DNA of 64,000 nucleotides from Owenia fusiformis (Eukaryota > Annelida > Polychaeta > Sabellida > Oweniidae), in the NCBI GenBank assembly GCA_903813345.2, contig CAIIXF020000009.1, positions 6,752,030 through 6,816,029 of the forward strand. The letters are read 5' to 3'. The stretch's first letter is position 1, and each line of letters begins with the position of its first letter. The notes under the pieces were generated by a model, which ran no database searches, was not told where the DNA came from, and saw nothing but the letters and a program-made list of their open reading frames with translations. A program made the translations under genes and the position numbers. Positions 46,601 to 58,305 of the stretch are shown here, piece after piece.

Positions 46601-48580
46601 ACTACTAGCACAAGTAAAGTAGACGTTAGCATGAGTGAGATCCACTAACCTTGGGTCAAAGGCAAACACCTGGCATCCACGTCTAGCAAATGCATCCTCA
46701 AAGTGCCATATATTCGCAATACTTGAAAAACAAGTGTAACAATGGATCATAATCTACAAAATCAGTGTAACAATGGATCATAATCTACAAAATCAGTGTC
46801 CAAAAATAGATTTCTTAGTGGCACTTCGGAATATACAGTGACTTTCGATTATTTAGAGAAAGGAAATTACTATTAACGATATCGTTTAGAAATTCTCCTA
46901 ACGTGGCCATATTTCATACATCAGTGAGACTTCGTATAAACTGAATCAACATCAGAGATTCAAAATCGAAGAAGTCGCAATGATGAAATCGTACCCAAAT
47001 GAGTAAACGATGCATTGGGCTTTTGGTTGATATTTTTGGTCCATACAGGTAAGATGAACGCCTTCAGCGTGGCTTTTGGTAGTGCTACCGACTGCTTCGA
47101 CCACTTCACAATTGTACGTCTTCTTTGAAACAAATCTGAAATTATTTTTCATTTCATCAGCATATACATGTAAAGAGTGAGTCAGGGGTCGGTGAATGGA
47201 CTTAGTAAAATTGAAGAATTTCAAAATATATGAATTGAAGGTGAGCACAAATGTATGGTTTTTAGCTTACCATTAATTTAGATCACTAACAAGTTAAGTT
47301 GAACAGTACAATCGTCCAAAAATGCAAACTGAAAACTCTATGTGTAAAACAAAACTAAGAGTGAAATTAATAGGCGATATCAAATGGAAGCCATCTTGGA
47401 TTTTCTTGATTATGGCAAGACATTCCCCACGTGCACTATGTTCCAAAAGGTTGGCACCCAAGCAGCGTAGAATGGTTTCTATAATAGTAACTCAAAACTT
47501 AGAAAAGCTATAACTGAAACTATAACAAGGAAACCTCTCCCAGAGAAATCATGTATGTATTTGCCATAAATCAAATGTAGGGAGGAATTCAATTATTTAG
47601 ACCAGCGTACTAACAATAACCCTCAGTACACTGGTGATCCACTCGATTACGCTGGTTACCGAAACGGTTCGTTTTGGTAACAAAATGTCGGAACATCGAA
47701 GGTACGATTTTTCTTTTTTCCTTATTTCACAGTACCAAAACGAACCGTTTTGGTAACCAGCGTAATCGAGGGGATCACCAGTGCAGTAGAGGATTACAGT
47801 TAGAGTTGCAACCAAAGCCTATGCAGGCTATGGCAGCTGAACTTTTTCAACTTCATTTCTGAGAGCTTCAAGCTGTAAGGGAAGATGTATTGTCTGTTGC
47901 AAGACAATACAATCTCAGGTAACTACAACATTTCCTCCATTTTTATGGATTAAAACAGTATCCCTAAAACGGATATTCTCTATATATATGTATGGATGAT
48001 ATATCCAATGCTTTTCAGATATAATAATAACTTGGCCTACTCAGTAAATAACAGTTCAGCTTCTCGCCAGGTGAGTTCAATCTTGTTTCCATCAGAACGT
48101 CTATGCACTCCCTGAAAATAAGATGCACAACCCATAGAGGTTCTTGTACTCGTACCTGTGCAAGGTCATCCATTTATCGTGATCACCAGGCAGTATGGGT
48201 TATTAAGAGTAGGAAATTTCGATCTTCTAGAGGGGGGTTTAGATTAAAGCTGACAACAAGTATCACTGAGATTCAGAAAAATGTTCACAAAAGATGTAAA
48301 ACCTGATGGTGTTACCTTTTCAAAAATCTGCAATTTTTGTTAAAGCTACATATCAACCGTAATGTAACACCGCCAATATTTAAAACATATGATCATGGGT
48401 ATGCCACAAATTGATGCACCATGAATGCAGAAATCTAAAATGTATGTTCAAAAGTGACAAAGGAAACTCAATACTCACCTGTATCGGCCGAACCATCCAA
48501 TACATGTAGAGCAACATTATCGAGGATACCATAAAGATTGCACAGAAAAATCCCCAGAAAAAGTACCGCAAAAACATCAC
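43676..48580 (-). CDS. METTL24-like membrane-anchored methyltransferase (Methyltransf_21/FkbM family)
   Basis: Six exons on the minus strand: 48580-48479, 48111-48041, 47135-46995, 46721-46650, 44601-44418, 43948-43676. Phases agree throughout, giving 280 residues. Residues 1-34 form a hydrophobic N-terminal segment (about 3-29) fitting a type II membrane anchor. The catalytic part follows the METTL24 pattern: CIVYSFGIANIWHFEDAF, GCQVFAFDPS, MDNLWFYNIGLG, DVLKMDIEGYEFDVI (about 192-206), and IGEWHIFG. Family knowledge: S-adenosylmethionine-dependent methyltransferase-like proteins, probably in the secretory pathway; substrate unknown. I start at the first of two adjacent Met codons. It is shorter than human METTL24, mainly in the stem after the anchor. 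Exon 2 (GVHRRSDGNKIELTWREAEL...) is small and found only by phase logic. Intron 4 holds a 1.7-kb minisatellite. Confidence 0.87.
44794..46640 (+). repeat. 42-bp minisatellite, about 41 copies, inside an intron
   Basis: The unit is AGGACTAAGCATGAGGGAAA followed by TTGACCTTAGAACGAGTCAA and AT. It repeats almost perfectly from 44794 to about 46520 and decays by 46640. Because 42 is a multiple of three, one plus-strand frame stays open for hundreds of codons (MREIDLRTSQIGLS per unit; 45079-46530). A single extra A near 45045 breaks it. Variant units recur at a 378-bp spacing (9 units; 45363 and 45741), showing higher-order duplication. The array lies in intron 4 of the methyltransferase gene on the other strand. 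Confidence 0.95.
47629..47783. mobile_element. Foldback MITE, 155 bp
   Basis: Arms of about 50 bp are inverted: CACTGGTGATCCACTCGATT...GTTCGTTTTGGTA against TACCAAAACGAACCG...GATCACCAGTG. It lies in the second intron of the methyltransferase gene and would form a strong hairpin in the transcript. Confidence 0.8.
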
Positions 48581-49360
48581 TTCATCAGTGAGACAAAGAC
48601 CATTATTGTTGTACTCTAATATGCATATAGGTGTATTCCACTGTGTTCTCCTGAGGCTTTTTCATAATGTGCTTTTGTATACATGCCAATCAATTTTGAT
48701 TGACACTGTCAATTTCAAAATAATGCATTATGTATTTAGCTATCAAGGGCGTAACTAGGATTTAAAAACAGGTGAAGTTGAATAACTAGTGAACTGGCGT
48801 TGGAAAGGAGGACTTTGAATACTGCAAATATGATTTTCAAAACGTCACCAAACTGCCAGTATTGGCGAGATTGTAATGAATTTATACAATGGCATAGAAG
48901 ATGTGGCTAATTTGCAATTTCGGAAACAAAAAATATCAAAGTATGTTTAACACGGAGCAACTTTGAGATGTATTAAAACATTAGTGCATTGCGGACATTA
49001 ACATCAACAGATATTAACATTTTACAACATGACTATTACATTCTCCGAACGCAGATGCCCATAACTCATCCACAAGTTACGAAGGAATGTAATATATGAT
49101 GCCTTTAACCCTAGGTTCGGAGAATGCGTGTACTAAAACATGCTTTCATAGGCCTAATCTCTTCAAAATCGTTTCTATTCCTCACAATAGTTATGGACAT
49201 ATTTTAGGAACATTAAAAACATTTCACAGTATTTGTAAGTTATACAAATCTAAAATAATTTGAAATAATAGTTAAAACAATATGTACACCTGATAGTTCG
49301 TTTTTAATGAATTGTTGGATTTGTCTGAAATAAACACTTTGGTCGACGAATCTTAATTGT

Positions 49361-52300
49361 TTACTGTATATATCCCAAATCAGAATTATCCACGTCATCC
49401 ATGTATTGATGGTAGTGTCTCTTGTAGTCTTCTAATTGTGCAACTGTGAACCAGTCTTTCCATGTTCCTATTCTTCCTGGAAGATGTAATGTTATTAAGT
49501 GTTTTAAACATATTTGAGATTACAAAGGAGTGGTATTGATATGGAGAACTTCTTTTGAACACACGTTTCTCTTAAATCAGTCATAAAAATCTAAATATTT
49601 AACACATCGTCAATTTAATGGTCATCTTTCGAATGGTAACAATATAATTTGAAAAAGATATATATACTTTCATCTATATTGTTTTAGAACACATCAAACA
49701 CTTGATTTGTTTTGTTCTTGGTATCGAGTTTCGGGAGTGAAATGAAACATCTTTTCGAACTTCATTGGAACAAAACGACATAAACACAACATGTTTAGGT
49801 CTCTCAATATTGTAATTGTACAAAGGAAATTTTGGTTGATTTTAAAAAAGTATCTTGTTAATGAAATAAAAGATTTATTTTGATTTTTATCTATTTTGGG
49901 GGGGATTTTGTCTTGATTTTTGAATACCTTTTTAAAATCAACCAAAAATTCCTTTGTATTACTATAATATTGAGAGGTCTAACATGTCTAAAAACATGTT
50001 GTATATGCTATTTTGTTCCAACAAGGTTCGGAAAGACATTTTATTTCATTCTCAAGAATTGGTAGAAAAAAACAGTTATATAAAATATTTCTAAATAATT
50101 TTTGCATTGAATTGTTGTCAATCAGTCAACATTACATAAAACACCGTGTTTTTTACAGAATGTTTTCAATGATTGGTTTAAGAGAAAAACATTGTTGAAT
50201 TCAGTTCTCCATATCGATACCACTCCTTTACGATTTATTTCTAAATCTTCTTCAGGTAAACCTGTAGCACTTAACACCTAATTGGTTCTGAAGTAATATT
50301 TATGATGGTTGTTCAATTAACATAATTATTAAAATACTAAGATATAAAAAGTGTGCTAAATTTTATATAGTGTGCATGTACAAAAGTACCTTTATCATAT
50401 TGAGTGCCCAGTCCACCTTCTTTGTGGTAAGGCTCGTATGTAGCATTATTTTTCCGCATTGTAGAAAGATCTGTCTTCTCTTTAAGCCTCATAAGTTCTG
50501 TCTCGCTGTATGTCTCGCCTGGTCTAAGAAACAATGCAATCTCCTTGATCCATTTTAAAGGATCCTGAAATCATTTTTTTATTTTTTACTTTTTATTTCT
50601 GTACTATCATTGTACGTACAAAGGAATGCTATCGATATGGAGAACTTTTTGAACACACGTTTCTCTTAAACCAGTTAAAAATTTAACACATCGTCATGAT
50701 AATATAATTTGAAAAATACTTTTATCTATATTGTTTTAGAAAACACATCAAACACTTGTTTTGTTCTTGGTATCAAGTTTCCAGAGTGAAATGAAACATC
50801 TTTCCGAACCTCATTGGAACAGAACGACATAAACACAACATGTTTAGGTCTCTCAATATTGTAATTGTACAAAGGAAATTTTGGTTGATTTTAAAAAAGT
50901 ATCTTGTTAATGAAATAAAAGGTTTATCTTGAGATTTTGTTTAATTTTTTGAATACTTTTTTAAAATCAACCAGAAATTCCTTTGTATAACTGTAATATT
51001 GAGAGGTCTAAAAGCATGTTGTATATGCTATTTTGTTCCAACAAGGTTCGGAAAGACATTTTATTTCATTCTCAAGAATTGGTAGAAAGGAGCAAAACAA
51101 TTGCACAAAAAATGTTAACAAAAACAAAAAATGTTATCAAAATATTCCTAAATAATTTTCGCATTAAATTGTTGTCAGTCAGTCAACATTACATAAAATA
51201 CCGTGTTTTTACAGAATGTTTTCAATGATTGGTTTAAGAGAAAAACATTGTTGAATTCAGTTCTCCATATCGATACCAATCCTTTTGCAACAATTTTAAA
51301 TGATTTGGCTTGATGTATTGTAAGTCATTTAATAATGAACAATACAAGGAAAAAAATATCCACGTATTGGTATTTCGGGCAACAAAAAGACAGTTCTGAT
51401 CAGTGCTAGTTACTGTAAGCATTGTTATGTTTCTTCAATAAATTATTTTAATTTGAAGGATTTCAATGTTTTTTTGAATTTTCACGCATGCGTATAAAAA
51501 CGTTTAAACTGCAGTTATTACAGTTTGAAGAAAAAATCAATAGTTGATGTTCTTGACTTATTGGTTTGAACCTTTCTAACCTAACTTGTAATACCAGATA
51601 TTTTATTTAATATATCATTTTCATTATTTAACATTTCTTTTTTTATTTGAGGTATTGTTAATTTGCTTATTTGACATTTTATTTTCTTTGATCGATACGT
51701 TTTGTCTTTTGATGCTTTGTACCATTTGGTTGTCTATATTTTTTCTGGTTTGCTGTTTATAATCATCATTTCAAATATTTACCATTCCAAAAATAAGATT
51801 TTCTTGAATAATTAATTAATGGCAATTAAAATTTTTTGCGTGATACCTTCATGACAAGGTAGCCACTTCCAAATGAAATGAATTTTGAAGAAGTTGATTT
51901 AAGATGGCAACTTACATGTCTTAAGCCTTCATACTTCAGGAAAAATATGTTTTTGTTGTTCCTCGATTCTTGTAGCCAACCTTTAGTATGTTTCTCCCAT
52001 GTGCCTCTTGGTACTAGAATATACAAGTTGAGCAGAAAAAGAAAAAGAAAGCAAGCAATCTTTGAATCTGTGCAAATAGAAGTGAACCATTTAAGATTAA
52101 TATCGTGACAGAGAGTACAGAACATTAAAGCATACTTTTATCTTGAAAGTAAAGTGAAAGGAAACCATTCCAGGTGCCATCATACTTAAAGCCATCATGT
52201 CTCTGTATAAACTTGTACCAAGACACCATTGCATCCCTTGGGTCCCTTACAAGGTAGATCATCTTAGACCCCTTCTTAAAGATGTCCACTGGAGCAAACT

Positions 52301-53439
52301 CACGCCCAAGATGACATGATATAACTCTTGGCCGACGAATGTCTTTCATGCCAACGGTATTCAGGGCAAAAACACTCAGCTCTTTCTGTAAGGGTCCGAC
52401 AAAGCTATCAATACCATGTAATAATCGCTGAGTGATCTCCCAGACCCAGTGTGACCCTATAAGTTTAGAAAATATAGTTCAGCAAAGAAAACTTCTAGCC
52501 TATTCAACAGGTAAGATCATTTATGCTCAGTAAGGATTGTCGATAAATTGTGGACGATTCTAAGTATGGGGGCCTTGCTTGAGACTGAATGAGGGCCCAA
52601 CAACTAACGTACAGGGTGAGCCAAATAAGATAACCCAAACAAATGGTAATACCTTAGTCATCCAGTATGCGTTTAAAATCATATTTGGCACAAGTACACC
52701 TTGTTCGGTGTTCTTTCATTCTCTCAATTATTATTGACCATGGTCTATTCTCAATAGTCACGATTTTAAGTTACTTATTTCACAAAAAATGCTATAAAAT
52801 ACCGGCGTTGTGTTTTGAGGCAAACTTGAACGTATCGGGCGAAGTGTTCACTACACGAGCACATACATATTGTGTAATGGCTCTCAACTTTATCTCTTGC
52901 CTCTTTATTTCAAGGATTATTAGTGTAGACATTACATTAGCCCCGTATAAGTCTGGGGTTTTCATTGTTAATGGTCATAAAGTCGTGACCATTCGGGATA
53001 GACCAGTGAAACTAGAATTAAGAACATTGCATACGGTTTAATTGTGACAAATATGAACCCTGTACAATATGAGATGCCATTTCTAATCAAAATAACTTCG
53101 TTAAATTAACTACAGTTTATTACAGAACCTCCAAGTTCACGACATTTTCCAGCGTATGCAGACATGCATACCTGATCTTGGCCAGGACATGACCCATACA
53201 TCATCAGCATTTGCTGTAAATGTCCTGGCATCATTATGCAAAGTACTGTGAAATACTGTTTCCTGTGGCACTCCGTCTATATAGAATAACTTAATTGTTT
53301 TCCCTTCACAATCTTCAACAAATTCACACTCATCATTATCGTAGATTACGAGTTTCGCACATTCGAGCTCTTGTTGGTAGATTTTCTCATCATCTGTAGG
53401 CTCTTTCGCTTGTTCCCCTTCGTAATCATGCGATGACAT
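49361..53439 (-). CDS. Cytosolic-type sulfotransferase (Sulfotransfer_1 family)
   Basis: Five exons on the minus strand: 53439-53172, 52456-52136, 52013-51916, 50564-50390, 49476-49361. Phases match and give 325 residues, slightly longer than vertebrate SULTs. Motifs: PAPS 5'-phosphosulfate loop SWPRSGSHWVWEI (about residues 84-96); catalytic His in ISCHLGREF; 3'-phosphate site YLVRDPRDAMVSWY; FLKYEGLRHDP; and the C-terminal KGRIGTWKDWFTVAQ. Role: transfer of sulfate from PAPS to a hydroxyl or amine of a small molecule in the cytosol; the acceptor is unknown. The first residue of the RKGxxGxWK signature is Asp here (YDKGRIG), an unusual change at a position that normally contacts the 3'-phosphate. 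I start at MSSHDYEG; upstream in-frame Met residues are less likely because of position and composition. Introns contain two foldbacks and a mariner-type MITE. Confidence 0.92.
49524..50229. mobile_element. Foldback element in sulfotransferase intron 4
   Basis: AAAGGAGTGGTATTGATATG at the left and CATATCGATACCACTCCTTT at the right are inverted ends. The two halves are also inverted throughout (AAATTTTGGTTGATTTTAAA near 49826 against TTTAAAATCAACCAAAAATT near 49931). 706 bp, non-coding. Confidence 0.82.
50620..51285. mobile_element. Foldback element in sulfotransferase intron 3
   Basis: Second copy of the family at 49524-50229, 666 bp, same orientation of halves. Ends are AAAGGAATGCTATCGATATG and CATATCGATACCAATCCTTT. 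Confidence 0.82.
51286..51915. other. Rest of sulfotransferase intron 3
   Basis: AT-rich intron sequence. TTGGTTTGAACCTTTCTAAC at about 51559 recurs near 56547, so a repeat may be present. No gene seen. Confidence 0.45.
52612..53062. mobile_element. mariner-type MITE in sulfotransferase intron 1
   Basis: It starts CAGGGTGAGCCAAATAAG and ends ATATGAACCCTG, bounded on both sides by TA, the Tc1/mariner target. The inner sequence resembles 43363-43600 (TATTGACCATGGTCTATTCT against TTTCATTGGTCTATTCCAAA). The 124-codon frame at 52667-53041 shows no transposase motif. Confidence 0.65.
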
Positions 53440-54659
53440 ACTTGTCAGGGAAATTCTATGAGATAAAGGAAATACTTTTAGAATTTGATCAGCATTTACA
53501 ACATAAGCTTCTAATGAGGTTGAAAACGATACAAAATGTGTAAGTGAATTAAATAACCATGACAAAAATTACTTCCATGTACTCATGTAAATATTGATAT
53601 CAACTTCACACCAGATTACCATCTTTGGTTCCCATGTGCTAATGAAAAGGAAACTTCCTAATTGTTTATTGTAACGAAATTTTTATTTTTTTTTGATTTT
53701 TGATTTAGTGCCATGTTTTCGTAAATCAGGTAGTTATTACACTTGAAAAGTGATTCCCTATTGAGATTATTAAGATGTCTAATTATAGTATCATTTTCAG
53801 CATTTAACTTGTACCTACAGACTTGGATACTCTTTCAGTTGATAATAGAAACGAATGTTTTGCTTTTTAACGTAATCCGATAGGTGCCGATAATAGAGTA
53901 CGAATATATATGGGTCATTTCCGGGTTTCTTTTCGATCAAATCGAAAGTGCAAGGAGAATAGAAGATTTTAGTGATCATCAGCTTACAGGCTTAGTATAT
54001 CAACTTAGTATATCGGAGATAACGGCAGTGATTAAAAAACTCGGTTAGGGCCTAAAGTCTAGTTTTATAAAATAAATGTTACACAACCTGTTGCTGTTGC
54101 TAGTTTTGTATCATGTTATTTGTATACTTGTATCTTTTATTAGAAAATAAAAAGAATAAAAAAGAAATTGTACATTTTGGCTTAGAAACGCCATAATATA
54201 TGACATTGTGCTATTATTGAATATTATATATGTCTTGTCGTGTACTATTTGTCACGTGCACATTTAATGTCTACTGAAATACTAGCAGTTGTAGGCTGAA
54301 CGCTCAGCTAGAGATATAAAAAACACTCGCTCACCTCACATCAAAATGAATCAATCGATTTGTGGGTGTATGTTGAAGAAGTCCTTGTCTCCAGACACTC
54401 TGCTTTAATGTTATTATTGGCCTGTATATGTAAAATGCTTAAGTATTTAAATGAATTTAATGTCGGTCAAACTATCTCGAGAATGATGTCAAACTTGAGA
54501 CAAGTATGTCAGGTTATTTTTGTAAAAACATGTGTTATCGTTTATAGTGCACAAATCTTTTGTTTCAACAGAACATGAGTGGTAATACGTGAATTATAAT
54601 CCATACACATGTACCACCTTTGATATGGGATGAATAAATGTAAAAATACCGACATGGGC
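53440..54659. other. Sequence upstream of the sulfotransferase, no gene seen
   Basis: It should include the sulfotransferase 5' UTR and promoter on the minus strand, but no TATA box or initiator stands out. No repeat recognised. Confidence 0.4.
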
Positions 54660-55305
54660 AAAGGATTGGTGTCGATATGGAGAACTGAATTCAACAATGT
54701 TTTTTTTCTAAAACCAATCATTGAAAACATTCTGTAAAAAACACGGTATTTTATGTAATTATTTAATGCGAAAATTATTTAGAAATATTTTATATAACTG
54801 TTTTTGTTAACATTTTTTGTTTTTTTAGTGGAATTGTTTTTGCTCCTTTGTACCAATTCTTGAGAATGAAATAAAATGTCTTTCCGAACCTTGTTGGAAC
54901 AAAATAGCATATACAACATGTTTTAGACCTCTCAATATTATATTTATACAAAGGAATTTTTGGTTGATTTTAAAAAAGTATTCAAATAATTAAAACAACC
55001 TCCCCCCCCAAATAGATGAAAATCAATATAAACCTTTTATTTCATTAACAAGATATTTTTTTAAATCAACCAAAATATACTTTGTACAATTACAATATTG
55101 AGAGACCTGGACATGTTGTGTTTATGTCGTTTTGTTCCAATGTGGTTCGGAAAGATGTTTCATTTCACTCTGGAAACATGATACCAAGAACAAAACAAGT
55201 GTTTGATCTTTTCTAAGATAATGTAGATGAAAGTATATATATATATATTTCAAATGATATTGTTACCATTCAAAACATGACCATTAAATTGACGATGTGT
55301 TAAAT
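54660..55305. mobile_element. Foldback element, third copy, truncated
   Basis: Same family as 49524-50229, but in the opposite orientation. The left end AAAGGATTGGTGTCGATATG is intact. The right side stops within the AAATTGACGATGTGTTAAAT word, so the outer right end is lost. Confidence 0.75.
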
Positions 55306-55869
55306 TTATGAACGTCACACTTTGCGTCGCAGGTCATATTTCCATGGTTTTGTCTTTTCAAATTACTATTTTAGATTAAATTAATATCTTTGAATTATGG
55401 CATCGATTGATTGGTTCATATTTTATGTTTTTGTTTGATCTTGCTATATACAAACTTTCAAAGTTTTTTTTACTAATTGTGATTCGTATTCACCATTCAA
55501 AATCATCCCTGTTAAAGATTATCATTGCAATACTAGTAAATGCTTGAACCATTGTACATTTCAGCAGATGTTACGTCTTAATTATATATTCTGTTACTTT
55601 TCACATTTTATTCTTATGGACCTGTTATTGTAGAAGGGACTTTTAACAATTTCAACTTAAACAATTGCAATTTATTTTCTCAATTATGTACAATATCATA
55701 CTTCACAAAATTTCATGTACATTTTCAAATGTGGCACCTTATAATAAATACTCACCCTTTGGGGTCATAACTACAATAAATATGTTATATTGATTTTAAT
55801 TTAAAAAATACACGACGTTAGTTTTCCGGATCCATATTTGAAGCAAATTAAATGCTATCTTTATTATCT

Positions 55870-56160
55870 CCCCACTCCCCACCAAATAGTGTGGGGCCAA
55901 ATTATCGGCCTCGGCGCGTCCGTCTGTCCGTTTGTCTGTCCGTACAACCGACAGTTTTCTCAAAAACCGCTACAGATATCACCTTCACATATTTAGGGAT
56001 TTTCCAATCGATGGGTCACCATGGGTCAAAATCCCATAAACCCTCATCCAGTTTGGACGCATTCATTCTTTCCATGGGGCATCGTGTTACTCTAACTTAT
56101 TACCATGTGACATGTCAGGTGACTTACGATCAAATGGCCACTCCCAAAACTTTCTAAAAC
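55870..56160. mobile_element. Fragment of the CCACATAGTGTGGGGC element family
   Basis: ACCAAATAGTGTGGGGCCAA, then GTCCGTCTGTCC runs and CAGTTTTCTC, matches the start of 25799-27100. The later modules are absent. Confidence 0.6.
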
Positions 56161-56639
56161 AAATCACATTATATCCGTTAGACTCGATATGGCATGATAG
56201 GACTCCGTGGGGCAAAGTTATTGAGGTCGTGGAATTCGATGGGGCACGTTGAACTAGATGGGGGAAAGAGGTATTTTACTCCAATTGTGTATGTTTGGCT
56301 AAACCTAACTTCGCATTTACCTCTTTATCACATTTGAAGGTGGCCATCTTCCCTACTACGGTCAATCGGATAACTGTCATTGATGAGTATGAACAGGTTA
56401 AAACTGCAGAATACCGTTTTAAGTTTGAATTGTGAATGTGAAAAGTTCGAACAAAAAATTAACAAAAGTTCGAATAGAAAACATAAAACGTTCTTGGTTT
56501 TATGGTTGAACTGTAAGTCATTTTTTATTTGAAGTTGTTGATTTATTAGTTTGAACCTTTCTAACCTAACTTGGACTACCAAATATTTGGTGTGAAATTT
56601 CTTTTTTCTTATTTGAGATTTTTATGTCACCACCAAAAA

Positions 56640-57340
56640 GAAGTGACATATTGTTATGGTCTCAATTTTTGTGACGGTGATCGGTAGTTGGAGGTTGCTG
56701 ATGTCTGTAACAAGTTCTTACAACTTCCAATAACTTAACAAATACTGTTTAGACTGACTACAATTTTTTTCAAAATCATCTTCAAGTCTTCAGAGTACAA
56801 ATCTGACTTTATATTTACGATTTGACAAATTGACCAATATTTTTTCAAAGGCACCTACAAGTTCTCAGAAGCATCTACAAGTTCTCAGAAGTTCAAATCT
56901 GACTCAAGGAGGATTGGCTCCCAGGATCGAAACTCGATATTTTCCAACAATGAAAACGTAGAAATGTCGTTATTTTCTGAAATTAAAACCGACTATAAAT
57001 TCAAAATAAACAGTTCAAAAGATTCGAACCAATATCTCGATCATTTCTTGTGAGTTTTGGAATTTTTCGTTTGGAAATAAGACCAAAATTCACGATTTAA
57101 ATGTTGAAGTGAACAAAATGGCGGCTGTTTGAATTCGAATTTTGTATTACGACATACCCATATATGGGACAGAATATCGGTGGTGCACTCTGGGAGCCAA
57201 TCCTCCTTGAATCTGACTTTAGATTTGAGATTCTACCTTCAATGACCTTCTCAAGGTCAAAAAGGTCTTTTTTAAACTTGCTTCAATTTGACCCTTTTTT
57301 CAAAATCATCTACAAGTTCTCAAAAGTTGGTAGTTTTCAC
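56640..57340. mobile_element. Modular transposon remnant hosting a nested element
   Basis: ATCTACAAGTTCTCAGAAGT, CAAATCTGAC and TTCTCAAGGTCAAAAAGG match the inner modules of 20133-21514. It is split by the element at 56905-57209. GTCACCACCAAAAAGAAGTG near 56626 may be its left end. Confidence 0.55.
56905..57209. mobile_element. 305-bp TIR element with a 9-bp target duplication
   Basis: Inverted ends CAAGGAGGATTGGCTCCCAG and CTGGGAGCCAATCCTCCTTG are perfect over 20 bp. They are flanked by the direct repeat AATCTGACT (56896-56904 and 57210-57218). Joining the flanks restores the host module found at 20133-21514. Nine bases would fit a Mutator-like element; an 8-bp reading would fit hAT. Non-coding. 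Confidence 0.85.
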
Positions 57341-57686
57341 GTATAAGCCTGTTAAAGTTCAAATATCAAAGCATAATTTCAACAATAAAGTAGTTTAATT
57401 CGATGAAAACTAAAAATATCGAAACCGACACTTCCCCCCCCCCCATCTTAAATGCGAAGGTGACGGTCGTAACCTTCGATTGATACCGACCAGTGTTATT
57501 GTTTAAACATGCATTTACATCACGTTCCCACTGTTTCAAACATACGTGTTAATATACATTTACATGTTATCGATCTCGATGGAGTTAATGCTCTGTACCA
57601 CGTACGTAATAATAAATTAGACTACATCACAGTGTACATGTGCAATCTGAATCTATCGTGTTTTACATTTGACACTTACAGTATTA

Positions 57687-57712
57687 GACTCCAGATGGAA
57701 ATCTGGAGTCTA
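57687..57712. repeat. Short perfect hairpin before a microsatellite
   Basis: AGACTCCAGAT and ATCTGGAGTCT are separated by four bases. This is followed at once by a pyrimidine run and the (TTC)n tract, a combination that looks like the tail of a dispersed element. Confidence 0.5.
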
Positions 57713-57735
57713 TTGTTTTTGCCTCTTTAATTTTC

Positions 57736-57784
57736 TCTCTTCTTCTTCTTCTTCTTCTTCTTCTTCTTCTTCTTCTTCTTCTTC
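57736..57784. repeat. (TTC)n microsatellite
   Basis: About 15 pure TTC/CTT units in a row. Confidence 0.95.
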
Positions 57785-57864
57785 AGTCGTCCTTCAGTAT
57801 TTTTCTCGGTCTTTTTTGCATCATATTCCTTGTAAACAAAGCTAATCCCGAAAGGCAAATCGTG

Positions 57865-58305
57865 TTATCTATCTATCTTACCCATCTTATCTATATTTAT
57901 GTTATCTCTCTGTTATCCATCTTTTTTATCAATGTTATAAAGTACCATCTTATCTATTTATGTTAACAATCTTATCTCTCTAATGAATCTGTTAGTGTTA
58001 TCCATCTTATTTGTCTATGTTATCTATCCTATCGTTCTATGTTAACAATCTTATCAATCTATGTTATCTATCTATGTTAACAATTTTATTTATCTATCTT
58101 ATCTGTCTTGTCTATCTATGTTAACAATCTTATCTATCTGTGTTATCTATCTATGTTGCCATCCATGTTAACAATCTTAACCACCCATCCATCTATTCAT
58201 GTTATATCTGTCTTATCTGTCTATGTTAACAATCTTATCTAACTATGTTAACAATCTCATCTAACTATGTTAACAATCTTATCTATCTACGTTATCTACC
58301 TTACG
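57865..58305. repeat. Degenerate TATC/GTTAACAATC tandem repeat
   Basis: TTATCTATCTATGTTAACAA and close variants recur more than a dozen times in variable order. It looks like a decayed compound microsatellite. Confidence 0.75.

Noticed and set aside
47840-47895. Minus-strand exon LEALRNEVEKVQLP after a good acceptor
   Set aside because: It meets an in-frame stop with no usable donor, while the exon at 48111-48041 bridges the phases without it.
57005-57045. tRNA B-box-like GGTTCGAATCT on the minus strand
   Set aside because: No A-box or cloverleaf around it, and it lies in the 305-bp transposon.
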